This document shows positions 25,384-33,371 of a stretch of DNA of 64,000 bases, piece by piece; the first letter of the stretch is position 1, and the number at the start of each line of letters is the position of its first letter. This DNA is from DASWID01 sp049682815 (lineage in GTDB: Bacteria > Desulfobacterota_D > UBA1144 > Nemesobacterales > CSP1-2), in NCBI GenBank assembly GCA_049682815.1, contig JBAUII010000079.1, positions 34,895 to 98,894 of the forward strand. The letters run 5' to 3'. Under the pieces are notes generated by a model that was not told the DNA's origin, did no database searches, and saw nothing but the letters and a program-made list of their open reading frames with translations. Position numbers and translations under genes: made by a program.

Positions 25384-26241
25384 ATGAGGCTAGGACATAT
25401 AGTCCCGCTTATCTTAATAATATTTATCCCTATTTCGTTACAAGCAAAGGATGTTTATAAATGCGCTGACAAGAACGGCAACTTTTATTACAGCACTACA
25501 ATCTGCCCAGGTGGGGAGAAAAAATCTAAGCCAAATGTAATTAACACACCGTCCCAGTTAGATCAGGGAAAAACTGTAAATAAAGAAGGGGGTGATATGC
25601 CACGGTCAAAGACTATACTTGAAGATAGCCCAGAACCTTCCGATTCAAAAAATAAAATTGCTAGTGAGATTGACGCCATAAATGCAAAAATAAAAGAACG
25701 CCAAAAGATGATGAGATTTTACGATACTAAGCAGTGTTACCAGACCTCACCACCTAATAGTGGAAGAGAAATTATCTGTGATCATACAAACAGCAAGTAC
25801 CAAGCATATGCTTTGGAAATAGCAGAGTTACTCCGCTATCGTGATCAGCTCTTATTTATTCTTAATTCTGATCCGCTACAGCTTCAAAATAGAAAATTTC
25901 CCTGTCAAGTTACACAAGTTATTGATGGCGATACCTTCGACTGTATTTTACCCAATGGAGTAGAAGACAGAGTTCGATTAATTGGAGTTGATGCACCGGA
26001 ATCTGGGACGACTCATGGAGATTTGGCAACCGCATATTTACAATCCTATTTAATCCCGAACACTAGTGTAACTTTGGAATTGGATGCTGAGCCTAGAGAC
26101 AAATACGGACGCATACTTGCATATGTTTTTTTGGCTGATGGTACTATGATTAATGCTTTACTAGTTCAAGAAGGATATGCTACTGTAGACATATACCCGC
26201 CGAATGACAAATATGAATCCTATTTAATTAATGCTCAATGA
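25384..26241 (+). CDS. Exported SNase-like nuclease with DUF4124 domain
   Basis: 285 aa from ATG 25384, just after a run of six G; the frame is open from 25327. A signal peptide (1-21) precedes a DUF4124 domain (DVYKCADKNGNFYYSTTIC), a helical linker and a staphylococcal-nuclease domain (about 170-285). Key residues are present: Asp181 and Asp183, Arg198, Asp203, Glu206 and Arg243. The usual last helix (GLWG region) is missing, so the C-terminus looks 10-20 residues short. It would degrade nucleic acids outside the inner membrane. It closes the plus-strand block of the element. Confidence 0.85.
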   Translation: MRLGHIVPLILIIFIPISLQAKDVYKCADKNGNFYYSTTICPGGEKKSKPNVINTPSQLDQGKTVNKEGGDMPRSKTILEDSPEPSDSKNKIASEIDAINAKIKERQKMMRFYDTKQCYQTSPPNSGREIICDHTNSKYQAYALEIAELLRYRDQLLFILNSDPLQLQNRKFPCQVTQVIDGDTFDCILPNGVEDRVRLIGVDAPESGTTHGDLATAYLQSYLIPNTSVTLELDAEPRDKYGRILAYVFLADGTMINALLVQEGYATVDIYPPNDKYESYLINAQ

Positions 26242-26249
26242 GTAGCCTT

Positions 26250-26483
26250 TCACCTATCAATCCATTCACGTAATTCACCGTTTGCTTTCATTCTGATTAT
26301 GAGTTCTTCCAGTCCCTCTGATATAGAAATATACCCTCCGCAACTCTCAACAATACCTTCCAGGGTGATTTTGTACTTATCACAGTTAAGCCGCTCCCTA
26401 TCCTCAGAGAAGGTTAAGTAAAAGCATTTAATACATAGCCCTTGCAATACAAGCTCTTTAATCTGATCGCTGTTGTTGTTCAT
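26250..26483 (-). CDS. Small cysteine-containing element protein, 77 aa
   Basis: Spaced cysteines (CIKC, then single Cys near 34 and 48) suggest one zinc site. The family is unknown. Its ATG lies inside the end of the out-of-frame open stretch at 26458-26754, as in overlapping operon genes. AAGAGA upstream is a weak ribosome site. It is the last gene of the minus-strand replication block. Confidence 0.6.
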   Translation of the reverse strand: MNNNSDQIKELVLQGLCIKCFYLTFSEDRERLNCDKYKITLEGIVESCGGYISISEGLEELIIRMKANGELREWIDR

Positions 26484-26754
26484 ATGTCTCTTTTACTCGT
26501 TTGAAATTCTCACATTCAGGGGTAATGATATTGATTATGAGTTTTCCATTACTACTCCTTGTTTCGGTCTTATAGGTATCATCACTTATCTTTTGTATAG
26601 GTGTTGTCTTGTCCCCATTCGCCTCAGAAAATATTTTCTTTCCATTTTCGTTGACTAATTGACTAATGGGGTCACTATCTAATGATTTAGGGGAGTTATA
26701 TTCAAATAGTGAGTCATGACTAATCTCTGACTTATCTTGACTAATGTTTCGGCC
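26458..26754 (-). pseudogene. Out-of-frame coding-like extension of the primase gene
   Basis: A 98-codon open frame, -1 relative to the primase, begins inside its 3' end and runs past its stop to 26458. It reads like protein (SEISHDSLFEYNSPKSLDSD, then TPECENFKRVKETYEQQQ) but has no ATG, GTG or TTG. It ends overlapping the next start codon, as operon genes do. It most likely encodes the original C-terminus of the primase after a -1 shift, either a frameshift mutation or programmed; I see no classical slippery site. Confidence 0.45.
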
Positions 26755-29210
26755 TTAACTTCCTGTAATGATGCACTTTTTTTTAGAAAAGTGGTATTAG
26801 TCAATGAGTCAGACTTTTCAAGTAATAATTTTTTTAACGCTTCGGGAGTTGGGAGTTTAAGTATCTCTTGGGGTATAGAAATAAACTTATATTTGCTCTT
26901 TATCCCCTTTTCGCCATTATGCTCCAAATACCCTGAATCAGCTAAAGCATAAACCTCGGTTCTAAAGGTTGTGTTGACTTTGCAATTGCATAGTTTTGCT
27001 AATTCGCTCATTGAAATCTCATCCTCTGGATGTTGCTCTTTTATCTTTTGCAGGATTTTTTCTTGTTGGGGTGTAATCTCTTTTAGGGTCTGAGACAATA
27101 CCACAGTTGCTAATTCATAAGCGGTCTTATAGTCCTCAATGGTTGCCTCAAGATAGGTTTTGCCATCTACCTCTGATTTTTCTCTCTGTTCTTGATGTAA
27201 GAGACAATGAGCTTTAATGAGATTCTCAAATCTCGTAAAATCACGTCTGCACCTAACTTTATCTACCGGAAAAGTATCCGCTAGTATTCCAAGATAGGGT
27301 ACAAAAACGTCATAGGATCTTAGTAGTAACTGTAGGGCTTGATACGGCCTATTCTCCTTATCAATCATTTCGTTATTAATGGGTATTGCTTTTGATTGAA
27401 GTATTTCTCGACTCTGTTCATTGGATTCATCTATATATAAATCAAATAGCCTAGTTTGATTTTCAGGGTTTATTTGGGACTTGGTCGTAGTTTCAACATA
27501 GGTCAGTCCCCTTGCGGGGATAAATATCTCTTTTGCCTCAAAACTTCCAGTTTTCGGGTTTGGTTCTGTCACTAATTTGCTAAGTTCACCCTCTGAGATT
27601 GATGAACGAATAGGGTAATCAGCTTTCTCAGAACCATGAGATTCATATATCACAAGTATTGTATGGGATAGGTCTAATCCTGGAAGCCTATAAAGTGCCT
27701 GAGACGATACATCCGTATATGCCCTATACACACTTTTGGGGAATACCTTTAATACGGCTTTTACTAATGCACTCTTACCGCTAGAGGATTTACCCTTGAC
27801 TACATTTGAGATTGCTTCATCAAATAATCTTGAGGTAAAAGACAAAACTAGCACTCTTTTGTTTACTTTTTCGCCTATATAACCATTTCTACCTATTTGC
27901 TCTACAATCTTGTTTAATAGGTCAGGGTCTCCTAACAATTCCCTTGCTTTCCCTATTTCATCGTCTGTATATTCGCTTAAAGGGTCGTATGGTTTCTGAT
28001 CTTCTTTTGTTGTTTCAACTTCATTACATATGGCTTTTAAGTCGCTCTGTAATCCCCTCGTGCCTATCTCATGTTTCTTTGAAAGTTTGTTAATCCAGGT
28101 TTCCTTGTGGCTTGCAAGTTCCAGCTTGCTAATCTCTTTTAGTGCCTCTGGTATATCTTCATTCTCTATAACTGCATACAGGTAATATGTGGCCTCATTT
28201 ATACCTTTCTCAATTATTTCTCTAAACTTGTCAATGCCGTATTTAACTAAAAGTTCATCAAAATCCTCTTTGTAGCCTGTGTTTAGAATATATCCCCTAA
28301 ATTCTTTTGCTAAGGGATAAGAAGCCTTATTGCCCGCTTCGTCTGAATCAAACGCCACGTACTTTTTAGCCTTAGATTTTAAAAGTTCATCCCTTGCGTG
28401 TTCGCCTAGATTAGTTCCTAATAATGCACAGGTATTAAACCCCGCTTTATCAAGAGCTACAGCGTCAAATACCCCCTCCACAATGCAGCAATCATTCTTG
28501 TTTAGATTCTCTGATAGATATATTTGTTTCCGTATCAAGTCAGAGTTTCTAAGGTGTAAATACTTAGGGTTATTCTCTGTTATCGTATTATCAGGGGATG
28601 CTCTGCCGGTTAGATAGACAGCCTTTCCATGCTTCAGTATAGGGATAATTATTCTATTTCTGAAATGGTCGTAATAGCTTCCATTATTGCCTTTATTGAT
28701 TAGTCCTACATCTTCAGCTATCTCTATGTCGGTTTGATCTTTTAGATTAGTGGCTACAGGGTTATTATCTCCTACATACCCTATTGAATGACGGTCAATA
28801 TCGCTTTCATCTAAGCCTTTAGCCCTTAAAAATTCGATTACTTCAGGATGTTTCTTTATCTTCTTATTGGCATGGGCTGTAAATCTTTCTATTAGCTCAT
28901 ATGCCCGTAACTGTCTATCGAATCTCTCTTTCTCCTTAGGGGAAACTTCAGGCAAAGGTACATAATATTCCTTTGCTAATGATAGAGCAGCATCTAGGGG
29001 TGATAATCCCTTGTGACTGGCTTCCAAATCTATGATATCGGCACGTTTACGACAAACGAAACAATATCCATGCGTACCATAGTTATGGAGTGAAGGGTTA
29101 TGGTCGTCATGGAAAGGGCAGGTATCTTTCTTGCTACCATTAAATATTCCCCTATCGTTGCAATACCTTTCAAATGGTATAGCTTCTTTGACATTTTCAA
29201 ATATTGACAT
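26679..29210 (-). CDS. Primase-ATPase replication protein of the element
   Basis: 843 aa. A CHC2 zinc ribbon (Cys31, His34, Cys50, Cys53) is followed by a DnaG-like core and a Toprim domain (Glu245 in IVEGVFDA; Asp288 and Asp290 in AFDSDEAG). A second half has a P-loop GKSSSGKS (473-480) and a Walker B-like HTILVIYE (517-524), then winged-helix-like sequence near 720-790. This primase plus helicase/ATPase layout is typical of phage, satellite and plasmid replication proteins, which start and unwind the element's own DNA. The zinc and Toprim residues are complete. Its last residues may be displaced by a frameshift. Confidence 0.9.
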   Translation of the reverse strand: MSIFENVKEAIPFERYCNDRGIFNGSKKDTCPFHDDHNPSLHNYGTHGYCFVCRKRADIIDLEASHKGLSPLDAALSLAKEYYVPLPEVSPKEKERFDRQLRAYELIERFTAHANKKIKKHPEVIEFLRAKGLDESDIDRHSIGYVGDNNPVATNLKDQTDIEIAEDVGLINKGNNGSYYDHFRNRIIIPILKHGKAVYLTGRASPDNTITENNPKYLHLRNSDLIRKQIYLSENLNKNDCCIVEGVFDAVALDKAGFNTCALLGTNLGEHARDELLKSKAKKYVAFDSDEAGNKASYPLAKEFRGYILNTGYKEDFDELLVKYGIDKFREIIEKGINEATYYLYAVIENEDIPEALKEISKLELASHKETWINKLSKKHEIGTRGLQSDLKAICNEVETTKEDQKPYDPLSEYTDDEIGKARELLGDPDLLNKIVEQIGRNGYIGEKVNKRVLVLSFTSRLFDEAISNVVKGKSSSGKSALVKAVLKVFPKSVYRAYTDVSSQALYRLPGLDLSHTILVIYESHGSEKADYPIRSSISEGELSKLVTEPNPKTGSFEAKEIFIPARGLTYVETTTKSQINPENQTRLFDLYIDESNEQSREILQSKAIPINNEMIDKENRPYQALQLLLRSYDVFVPYLGILADTFPVDKVRCRRDFTRFENLIKAHCLLHQEQREKSEVDGKTYLEATIEDYKTAYELATVVLSQTLKEITPQQEKILQKIKEQHPEDEISMSELAKLCNCKVNTTFRTEVYALADSGYLEHNGEKGIKSKYKFISIPQEILKLPTPEALKKLLLEKSDSLTNTTFLKKSASLQEVKAETLVKISQRLVMTHYLNITPLNH

Positions 29211-29212
29211 GT

Positions 29213-29416
29213 TTATTCCTTTGGTTCCCAGTTCCTAAAATCCCAATGTTTATTGTACGCTTCTAGCATTATTTGCATTCTAAGGGTTTGAACATCAACG
29301 CCCTTTTTAGATGCAATTCTATATAGCAGTCTTGACAGTCTAGGGTTGCACATTGGGCACTCACTCTTAGATTTATGGTGGAAATTACCCTTAGGGTAAG
29401 TTAAAATATTGGTCAT
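29213..29416 (-). CDS. Small CxxC element protein, 67 aa
   Basis: One CPMC pair near residues 20-23 and a basic helical C-terminal half. AGGAG at 29425-29429 precedes the ATG, and the stop is two bases before the primase start, so translation is probably coupled. Family unknown; it may control or assist the primase. Its leader contains a hairpin that reads as a terminator on the other strand. Confidence 0.7.
   Translation of the reverse strand: MTNILTYPKGNFHHKSKSECPMCNPRLSRLLYRIASKKGVDVQTLRMQIMLEAYNKHWDFRNWEPKE
29379..29407 (+). promoter_or_regulatory. Possible promoter of an antisense RNA
   Basis: TGGAAA (29379-29384), a 17-base spacer and TAAAAT (29402-29407), followed by the plus-strand terminator at 29445-29476. 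The RNA would be about 60 bases and cover the start codon and ribosome site of the 29213-29416 gene. The -35 is only a fair match. Confidence 0.4.
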
Positions 29417-29444
29417 CGCAACATCTCCTATTTTTAAAGTTTCG

Positions 29445-29476
29445 CCCTGACTAGACTCACCTAGTCAGGGTTTTTT
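29445..29476 (+). terminator. Plus-strand intrinsic terminator in the primase-operon leader
   Basis: CCCTGACTAG and CTAGTCAGGG form a perfect 10-bp stem with a 6-base loop, followed by T6 (29471-29476). The T-run fits plus-strand transcription, but no plus-strand gene lies upstream. On the minus strand the same hairpin lies in the leader of the 29213-29416 gene. Confidence 0.8.
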
Positions 29477-29487
29477 ATTGCCCTTTT

Positions 29488-29682
29488 TCAATACGGATCA
29501 ATCGTTTTTTCGTCGATCATTTTCATGAGTTTATCGTATGGCACGTACACGTTGTGCCCGATTTTCAATCTTGGGAGCTGGCCAAGAAATATTCGTTTTC
29601 GGACTGCTCCTTGGGGGATACCAAGCAGACTCGCAACTTCCGGAATCCTTAACAGCTTCGGGATTTTTCTTGTTTTATACAT
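29488..29682 (-). CDS. Excisionase/AlpA-type HTH protein
   Basis: 64 aa. The MerR-like HTH_17 pattern is clear: LLRIPEVASLLGIPQGAVRKRIFLGQLPRLKIGHNVYVP. Proteins of this kind direct excision or activate the integrase of mobile elements. GAGGAG lies before the ATG. The minus-strand order suggests it is expressed with the replication block. Confidence 0.85.
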   Translation of the reverse strand: MYKTRKIPKLLRIPEVASLLGIPQGAVRKRIFLGQLPRLKIGHNVYVPYDKLMKMIDEKTIDPY

Positions 29683-29852
29683 TTTACTACTCCTCGATTC
29701 TAATGTGTTCTACTTGCATGTATAACGGGAAGTGCACATGACGAAATAAAAAAGCGGTAAATAAAGACTGTTAGAGATTTATCTTCTTTTAAGAAATTGG
29801 GGATTTGCTAGGGTGGAAATTTTATAGGAAGGGCCGTCAGTGGCTCTTAGTA

Positions 29853-31139
29853 TTAAATAGTTTCGTCAGTTTCTTCATAGTCTTCTTTATCAACTAATTT
29901 AGGAAACTGATTCTTGCTTGAATTTCTAAGTCGGTTAACCAATTCATGACGTGTTGCCATTTTCAGGTACTTTTTTAGATTATTTATGCTTTTAATTTTT
30001 TCTAAGGGGATAACCGGTATTACGTTTTGGACAAGGTGGATGGTTAACTCGCTTATCCAATCATTTTCCTCTTGGAAGCTGATCCATCTCTTACCTATCG
30101 CCCCTCTTACAACTTGTTGAGCGGTTTTTTCTTTCATTAGCCATTTAAGATTTTCGCTATCACTATCTCCGATTTCTACTGCAAAGGTCTTATCGATATT
30201 TGGGCATCGCTTTTTTACCTCCAGACTCATACCTAAGCCTTTGGGGTATTTTTTCATTAGCTTCCATTTCTCCCAAATTGGTAATTTTAATATATGGACT
30301 TTTTCACTCGGGAGTTTGAGGTTGCTGAAAATTGTATTTTCGTCTATTTCTCCACTTTCGAGGAAGGTATATCGAAAAATGAAGTTGCCGGTAAGTTTAG
30401 CCAATTTAACTCTTGCATCAGTTAATGATTCCATCATTGAAAATTCAGCAAACGCATTTTTTTCTATAGCCCACGTTAGCCTATTTTTTAGTTTTAGCTT
30501 CACAGCCCGTAGTTTTCCCTGTTTTATCCATTTATAAATTGTTTGACGTCTGTTTGATTTGATTTTTCTAATAGGTTTTGTATCTGCTAATAGCTTCCAG
30601 GGACCTAAGTTGTCGTTTTCTTCAGTTTTAACGAAGTTTAGAAGCCCTAAGACCTGTGGAATTGTCAACAACTTCCCTTTACTGAAAAGGGACTCTGCAT
30701 TTCTTTTTACGTATTCGACTCGGATTTTGTAATAAGTCTTCGGACATAGAGCCTCAATAAGGTCATACTCAATAAATCGACATTCTGGCAATTTTTTTAT
30801 CCCACGCTCATATAGATTGAAAGCCGAATTGATTTCCGAATACTTCCTTAGCAATTCATTGCGAATCTTCCTAACTCTCTTATAATAACTCTTAGGGTTC
30901 TTCTCTTCATATTTTTTGCCACCAGCTAATTCAGAAATCTTCTCGGAGTCCCACCCCTTCAATATTTCAATTATATTTTTAGCTTCTTGCCTAAAATCGA
31001 CTTGGACTTTTTTAATAAACGTATCTTCTGGACTCGTTTTAAGATAATGACCAGCAATTATTCTAAACGGTCGGTAGGCAAATCTTTTAAGAAACTGGAT
31101 TCGACGTTTAGTAGTCTCTAGTTTACTTTCTTGATCCAA
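29853..31139 (-). CDS. Unknown 428-aa element protein with HTH and possible sigma-2-like tail
   Basis: TTG start with AAGGA about 10 bases upstream. Residues 1-150 are basic and helical. The middle (about 155-235) looks like an excisionase-type HTH: LLTIPQVLGLLNFV, then RRQTIYKWIKQGKLRAVKL. The C-terminal stretch (about 350-410: WISELTIHLVQNV, LKKYLKMATRHELVNRLR) resembles the region 2 helices of sigma-70 factors, but this is a by-eye match. The promoter -10 (TATAAT, 31171-31166) overlaps the right arm sites, so integrase binding could control it. No family is recognised over the full length. Confidence 0.65.
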   Translation of the reverse strand: MDQESKLETTKRRIQFLKRFAYRPFRIIAGHYLKTSPEDTFIKKVQVDFRQEAKNIIEILKGWDSEKISELAGGKKYEEKNPKSYYKRVRKIRNELLRKYSEINSAFNLYERGIKKLPECRFIEYDLIEALCPKTYYKIRVEYVKRNAESLFSKGKLLTIPQVLGLLNFVKTEENDNLGPWKLLADTKPIRKIKSNRRQTIYKWIKQGKLRAVKLKLKNRLTWAIEKNAFAEFSMMESLTDARVKLAKLTGNFIFRYTFLESGEIDENTIFSNLKLPSEKVHILKLPIWEKWKLMKKYPKGLGMSLEVKKRCPNIDKTFAVEIGDSDSENLKWLMKEKTAQQVVRGAIGKRWISFQEENDWISELTIHLVQNVIPVIPLEKIKSINNLKKYLKMATRHELVNRLRNSSKNQFPKLVDKEDYEETDETI

Positions 31140-31161
31140 AACGATTAATCCTTACGCTAAT

Positions 31162-31180
31162 TGTGATTATAATGTGATTG
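31162..31180 (+). promoter_or_regulatory. Right arm-type integrase sites
   Basis: TGTGATTA (31162-31169) and TGTGATTG (31173-31180) repeat the left-end pair with the same 11-base period. They overlap a minus-strand TATAAT for the 428-aa gene. Confidence 0.6.
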
Positions 31181-31307
31181 TAAAACAGAAATTTACTGAA
31201 TACAAACGCACGGAGCTGAACAGTTCCCGAACAAGAAGGCCTTATTGATAATTGGTACAACTACCTGAAATTAAATACAAAATCCTTTAGTGCTTGTGGC
31301 TTATAAG

Positions 31308-31357
31308 TGGTGGAGATGAGGGGATTCGAACCCCCGACCTCCGCCTTGCGAAGGCGG
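31308..31357 (-). repeat. attR: 50-bp core within tRNA-Ala
   Basis: Identical to attL (20385-20434). The repeat begins exactly at the CCA end of the tRNA and runs through the anticodon stem-loop. Confidence 0.95.
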
Positions 31358-31384
31358 CGCTCTCCCAAACTGAGCTACATCCCC
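31308..31384 (-). tRNA. tRNA-Ala (CGC anticodon), integration target
   Basis: 77 bases with encoded CCA. Acceptor GGGGATG/CATCTCC contains the G3-U70 pair that defines alanine tRNAs. The anticodon loop TTCGCAA gives CGC. The 3' 50 bases are the att core, so the copy at this end restores a full tRNA after integration. Confidence 0.97.
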
Positions 31385-31506
31385 ACTTTTTGTGAGACAA
31401 ACATTCGGTTTCTCTGTACATTAAACATGGCCAACTGGAAATTTTATCTAAAATTACCAAAAAATACTAACCAAAACTAAATTAATTAATTAAATTAAAA
31501 AACCAC

Positions 31507-31535
31507 TTGACAACTTAAGTAAATTGCTTTATATT
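31507..31535 (+). promoter_or_regulatory. Sigma-70 promoter of candidate sRNA B
   Basis: TTGACA (31507-31512), 17 bases, TATATT (31530-31535). No open reading frame follows on this strand. Confidence 0.75.
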
Positions 31536-31541
31536 AATAAT

Positions 31542-31636
31542 TGTAGTTAATTTGAAAACTTAAATCATCCTCCATCCTCCTTTAAGATAGTGGGAATGTT
31601 TCTAAGTCCTTTAGATCACTCCCACTTTTCTTTTTT
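31542..31636 (+). ncRNA. Candidate small RNA B with tandem anti-Shine-Dalgarno motif
   Basis: About 95 bases from the predicted start. ATCCTCC occurs twice in tandem (31567-31573, 31574-31580), the second within ATCCTCCTTTAA. A stem AGTGGGA (31589-31595) / TCCCACT (31620-31626) follows, then a T-rich run from about 31626, a good intrinsic terminator. From the motif through the stem it matches candidate A. One A-C mismatch above the stem would be a G-U pair on the other strand, so orientation rests mainly on the promoter and T-run. Confidence 0.6.
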
Positions 31637-31752
31637 ATTCCACTTATTATCTTGGTAGAGAATTTACGTCGTAATTATTGACGAGAGTACGTCTGAAATT
31701 GATTCATTTCACCATGTTCCGAGTGAATTGATTTAAATGTCGCCTTGAGGGT

Positions 31753-33240
31753 TCACTTTGATGCTGCTACTGCTCGATCTGATGCCCATCTCTCTAGTCT
31801 CGAAATCTCCTCCCGCATCGTTGTAGAGAGTGGAACTATAGAAGACGCTGCGATTATAAGTTCTCTGTCATCCAATTCCTTTTGTTTTGAATAGGCTTCA
31901 AAAAGGGCGGATACCACGACCTGTTCAATCTCTGAACCGGAAAGTCCTTCGGTGTTCTTGGCAAGGGAATCTAAATCGAAGGAGTCGGGATCCTTATGGC
32001 GGTTGACAATGTGAATTCGGAATATCTCTTTTCGATCTATTTTTGACGGAAGGGATACGAAAAAGATCTCATCGAACCTGCCCTTTCTCAAGATCTCCGG
32101 CGGTAGCAGGTCAATTTGATTTGCAGTGGCGGCTATAAATACGGGGTGTTTCTTTTCTTGCATCCAGGTAAGAAAAGAGCCGAATATCCTCGATGCAGGA
32201 CTATCGCCTGTTTTCTCCCCGCTCCTTGTGATCCCGGCCTCGATTTCGTCTATCCATAGCACGCAGGGAGAAATTCTCTCAACGGTCTTGATTGTGTTTC
32301 GAAAGGCTTCTTCGGGTGTTCCAAACACACCGCTATAAAGTTGATTTAGGTCGAGCCGCAATAACGGTAAATTCCAAACTGAAGCGACGGCCTTAGCACA
32401 TAGGCTCTTACCACAACCGCTTATTCCCATTATTAGTAATCCCTTGGGCATGTCAAGCCCATATTTCCTGCCATCCGAGCCAAATGCTAATGCCCGTGTT
32501 TTGAGCCATTCCTTTAGATTTTCCAGGCCGCCGATGTCATCCAAGCCCACTCTAGCTCTTACGTATTCCAGTGTTCCGGTTCTGTTTATCAAGAGAGCCT
32601 TCTCATCCATGAGGGATGTAACGATCTCTTCTTCACCTTTTTCTTCTCCATCCAGGAGGATCCTCCTTAGAGCAAATTTCATTTCGGAAGATCCAAGGCC
32701 CTGCAAAGCGTGAACGCATTTTTCCCTGAACTCAGGGGTATAATGATTTTGACGGCTGCTATCTTTAAATGGAGCTGTGACTTCGTCAAATATCATCCTG
32801 GCATCATCTACATCTGGAAGTCCAATTTCGAATATGGTTATTTCCTTTTCTAATTCAGGTGGGAGGACTGCAGATGGGGAAATGATGAACAGGGTTTTAG
32901 AGCTACTTTTCAGAGTTTGATGTAGGTCCTTCAATTCCCTTATTATCTTTGGGTCTTTAAGAAAAAAGTGAAGGTCCTTAAAAAGAAAGAATCCCTTTTG
33001 ATTGGTCTCCCGAACTTGTTTCAAGGCGCTTAAGGCGTCGTTGATTCCTTCTGATACCCCATTTCCTCCGCTAAACCCGTTGGTACAGGACCAGGAGTAT
33101 ACACTATATTCATCATGAAACGACTCCTTCGAAAGCAGTCTCAACGACTCCTCGACACGTTCTTCTTCCCAACTAATAAGGTAGATAAGTGGATATTCAG
33201 CCCTTATGCAACTTGCTATTTTGTCGGATGGAAATGCCAT
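31753..33240 (-). CDS. Ycf46-like AAA ATPase
   Basis: 495 aa. An N-terminal degenerate AAA-like half (about 1-210) is followed by a complete AAA module: Walker A MGISGCGKS (about 271-279), Walker B VLWIDEIE, an arginine-finger region near LRKGRFDE, and a C-terminal lid. This matches the Ycf46 family of cyanobacteria and plastids, studied for roles in CO2 response in cyanobacteria but mostly uncharacterised elsewhere. No substrate is suggested by the neighbours. Confidence 0.85.
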   Translation of the reverse strand: MAFPSDKIASCIRAEYPLIYLISWEEERVEESLRLLSKESFHDEYSVYSWSCTNGFSGGNGVSEGINDALSALKQVRETNQKGFFLFKDLHFFLKDPKIIRELKDLHQTLKSSSKTLFIISPSAVLPPELEKEITIFEIGLPDVDDARMIFDEVTAPFKDSSRQNHYTPEFREKCVHALQGLGSSEMKFALRRILLDGEEKGEEEIVTSLMDEKALLINRTGTLEYVRARVGLDDIGGLENLKEWLKTRALAFGSDGRKYGLDMPKGLLIMGISGCGKSLCAKAVASVWNLPLLRLDLNQLYSGVFGTPEEAFRNTIKTVERISPCVLWIDEIEAGITRSGEKTGDSPASRIFGSFLTWMQEKKHPVFIAATANQIDLLPPEILRKGRFDEIFFVSLPSKIDRKEIFRIHIVNRHKDPDSFDLDSLAKNTEGLSGSEIEQVVVSALFEAYSKQKELDDRELIIAASSIVPLSTTMREEISRLERWASDRAVAASK

Positions 33241-33371
33241 AGTTGTGTCTAATCCAGGGTACTTTACTTGTCTTACTTATTCCAATAGTTCAACTGTCAA
33301 CCGAAAATCTCATATATAAGAAAATTATACTTGGTGTTTTGTCCAAACAAGTTACGGCGAATTACCAGAAC

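Larger units (their letters stand above)
20385..31357. mobile_element. 10.9-kb integrative element in tRNA-Ala(CGC)
   Basis: Bounded by a perfect 50-bp direct repeat (20385-20434 and 31308-31357) made of the 3' part of tRNA-Ala including CCA; the intact tRNA is at the right end. The tyrosine integrase lies against the left repeat, and two 8-bp motifs at an 11-bp period sit just inside both ends. A plus-strand block of unknown genes and a secreted nuclease (21.8-26.2 kb) meets a minus-strand replication block: primase-ATPase, two small proteins and two HTH proteins (26.2-31.1 kb). No capsid, portal, terminase or conjugation gene is recognisable, so it may be a phage satellite or an integrative plasmid. 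Confidence 0.93.
31385..31752. other. Chromosomal intergenic region right of the element
   Basis: 368 AT-rich bases with no protein gene. The only supported content is the promoter and candidate sRNA B listed separately; 31640-31752 shows nothing further. Confidence 0.4.

Noticed and set aside
26473..26658. 61-codon plus-strand frame
   Set aside because: It is opposite the more protein-like extension of the primase and looks like its shadow.
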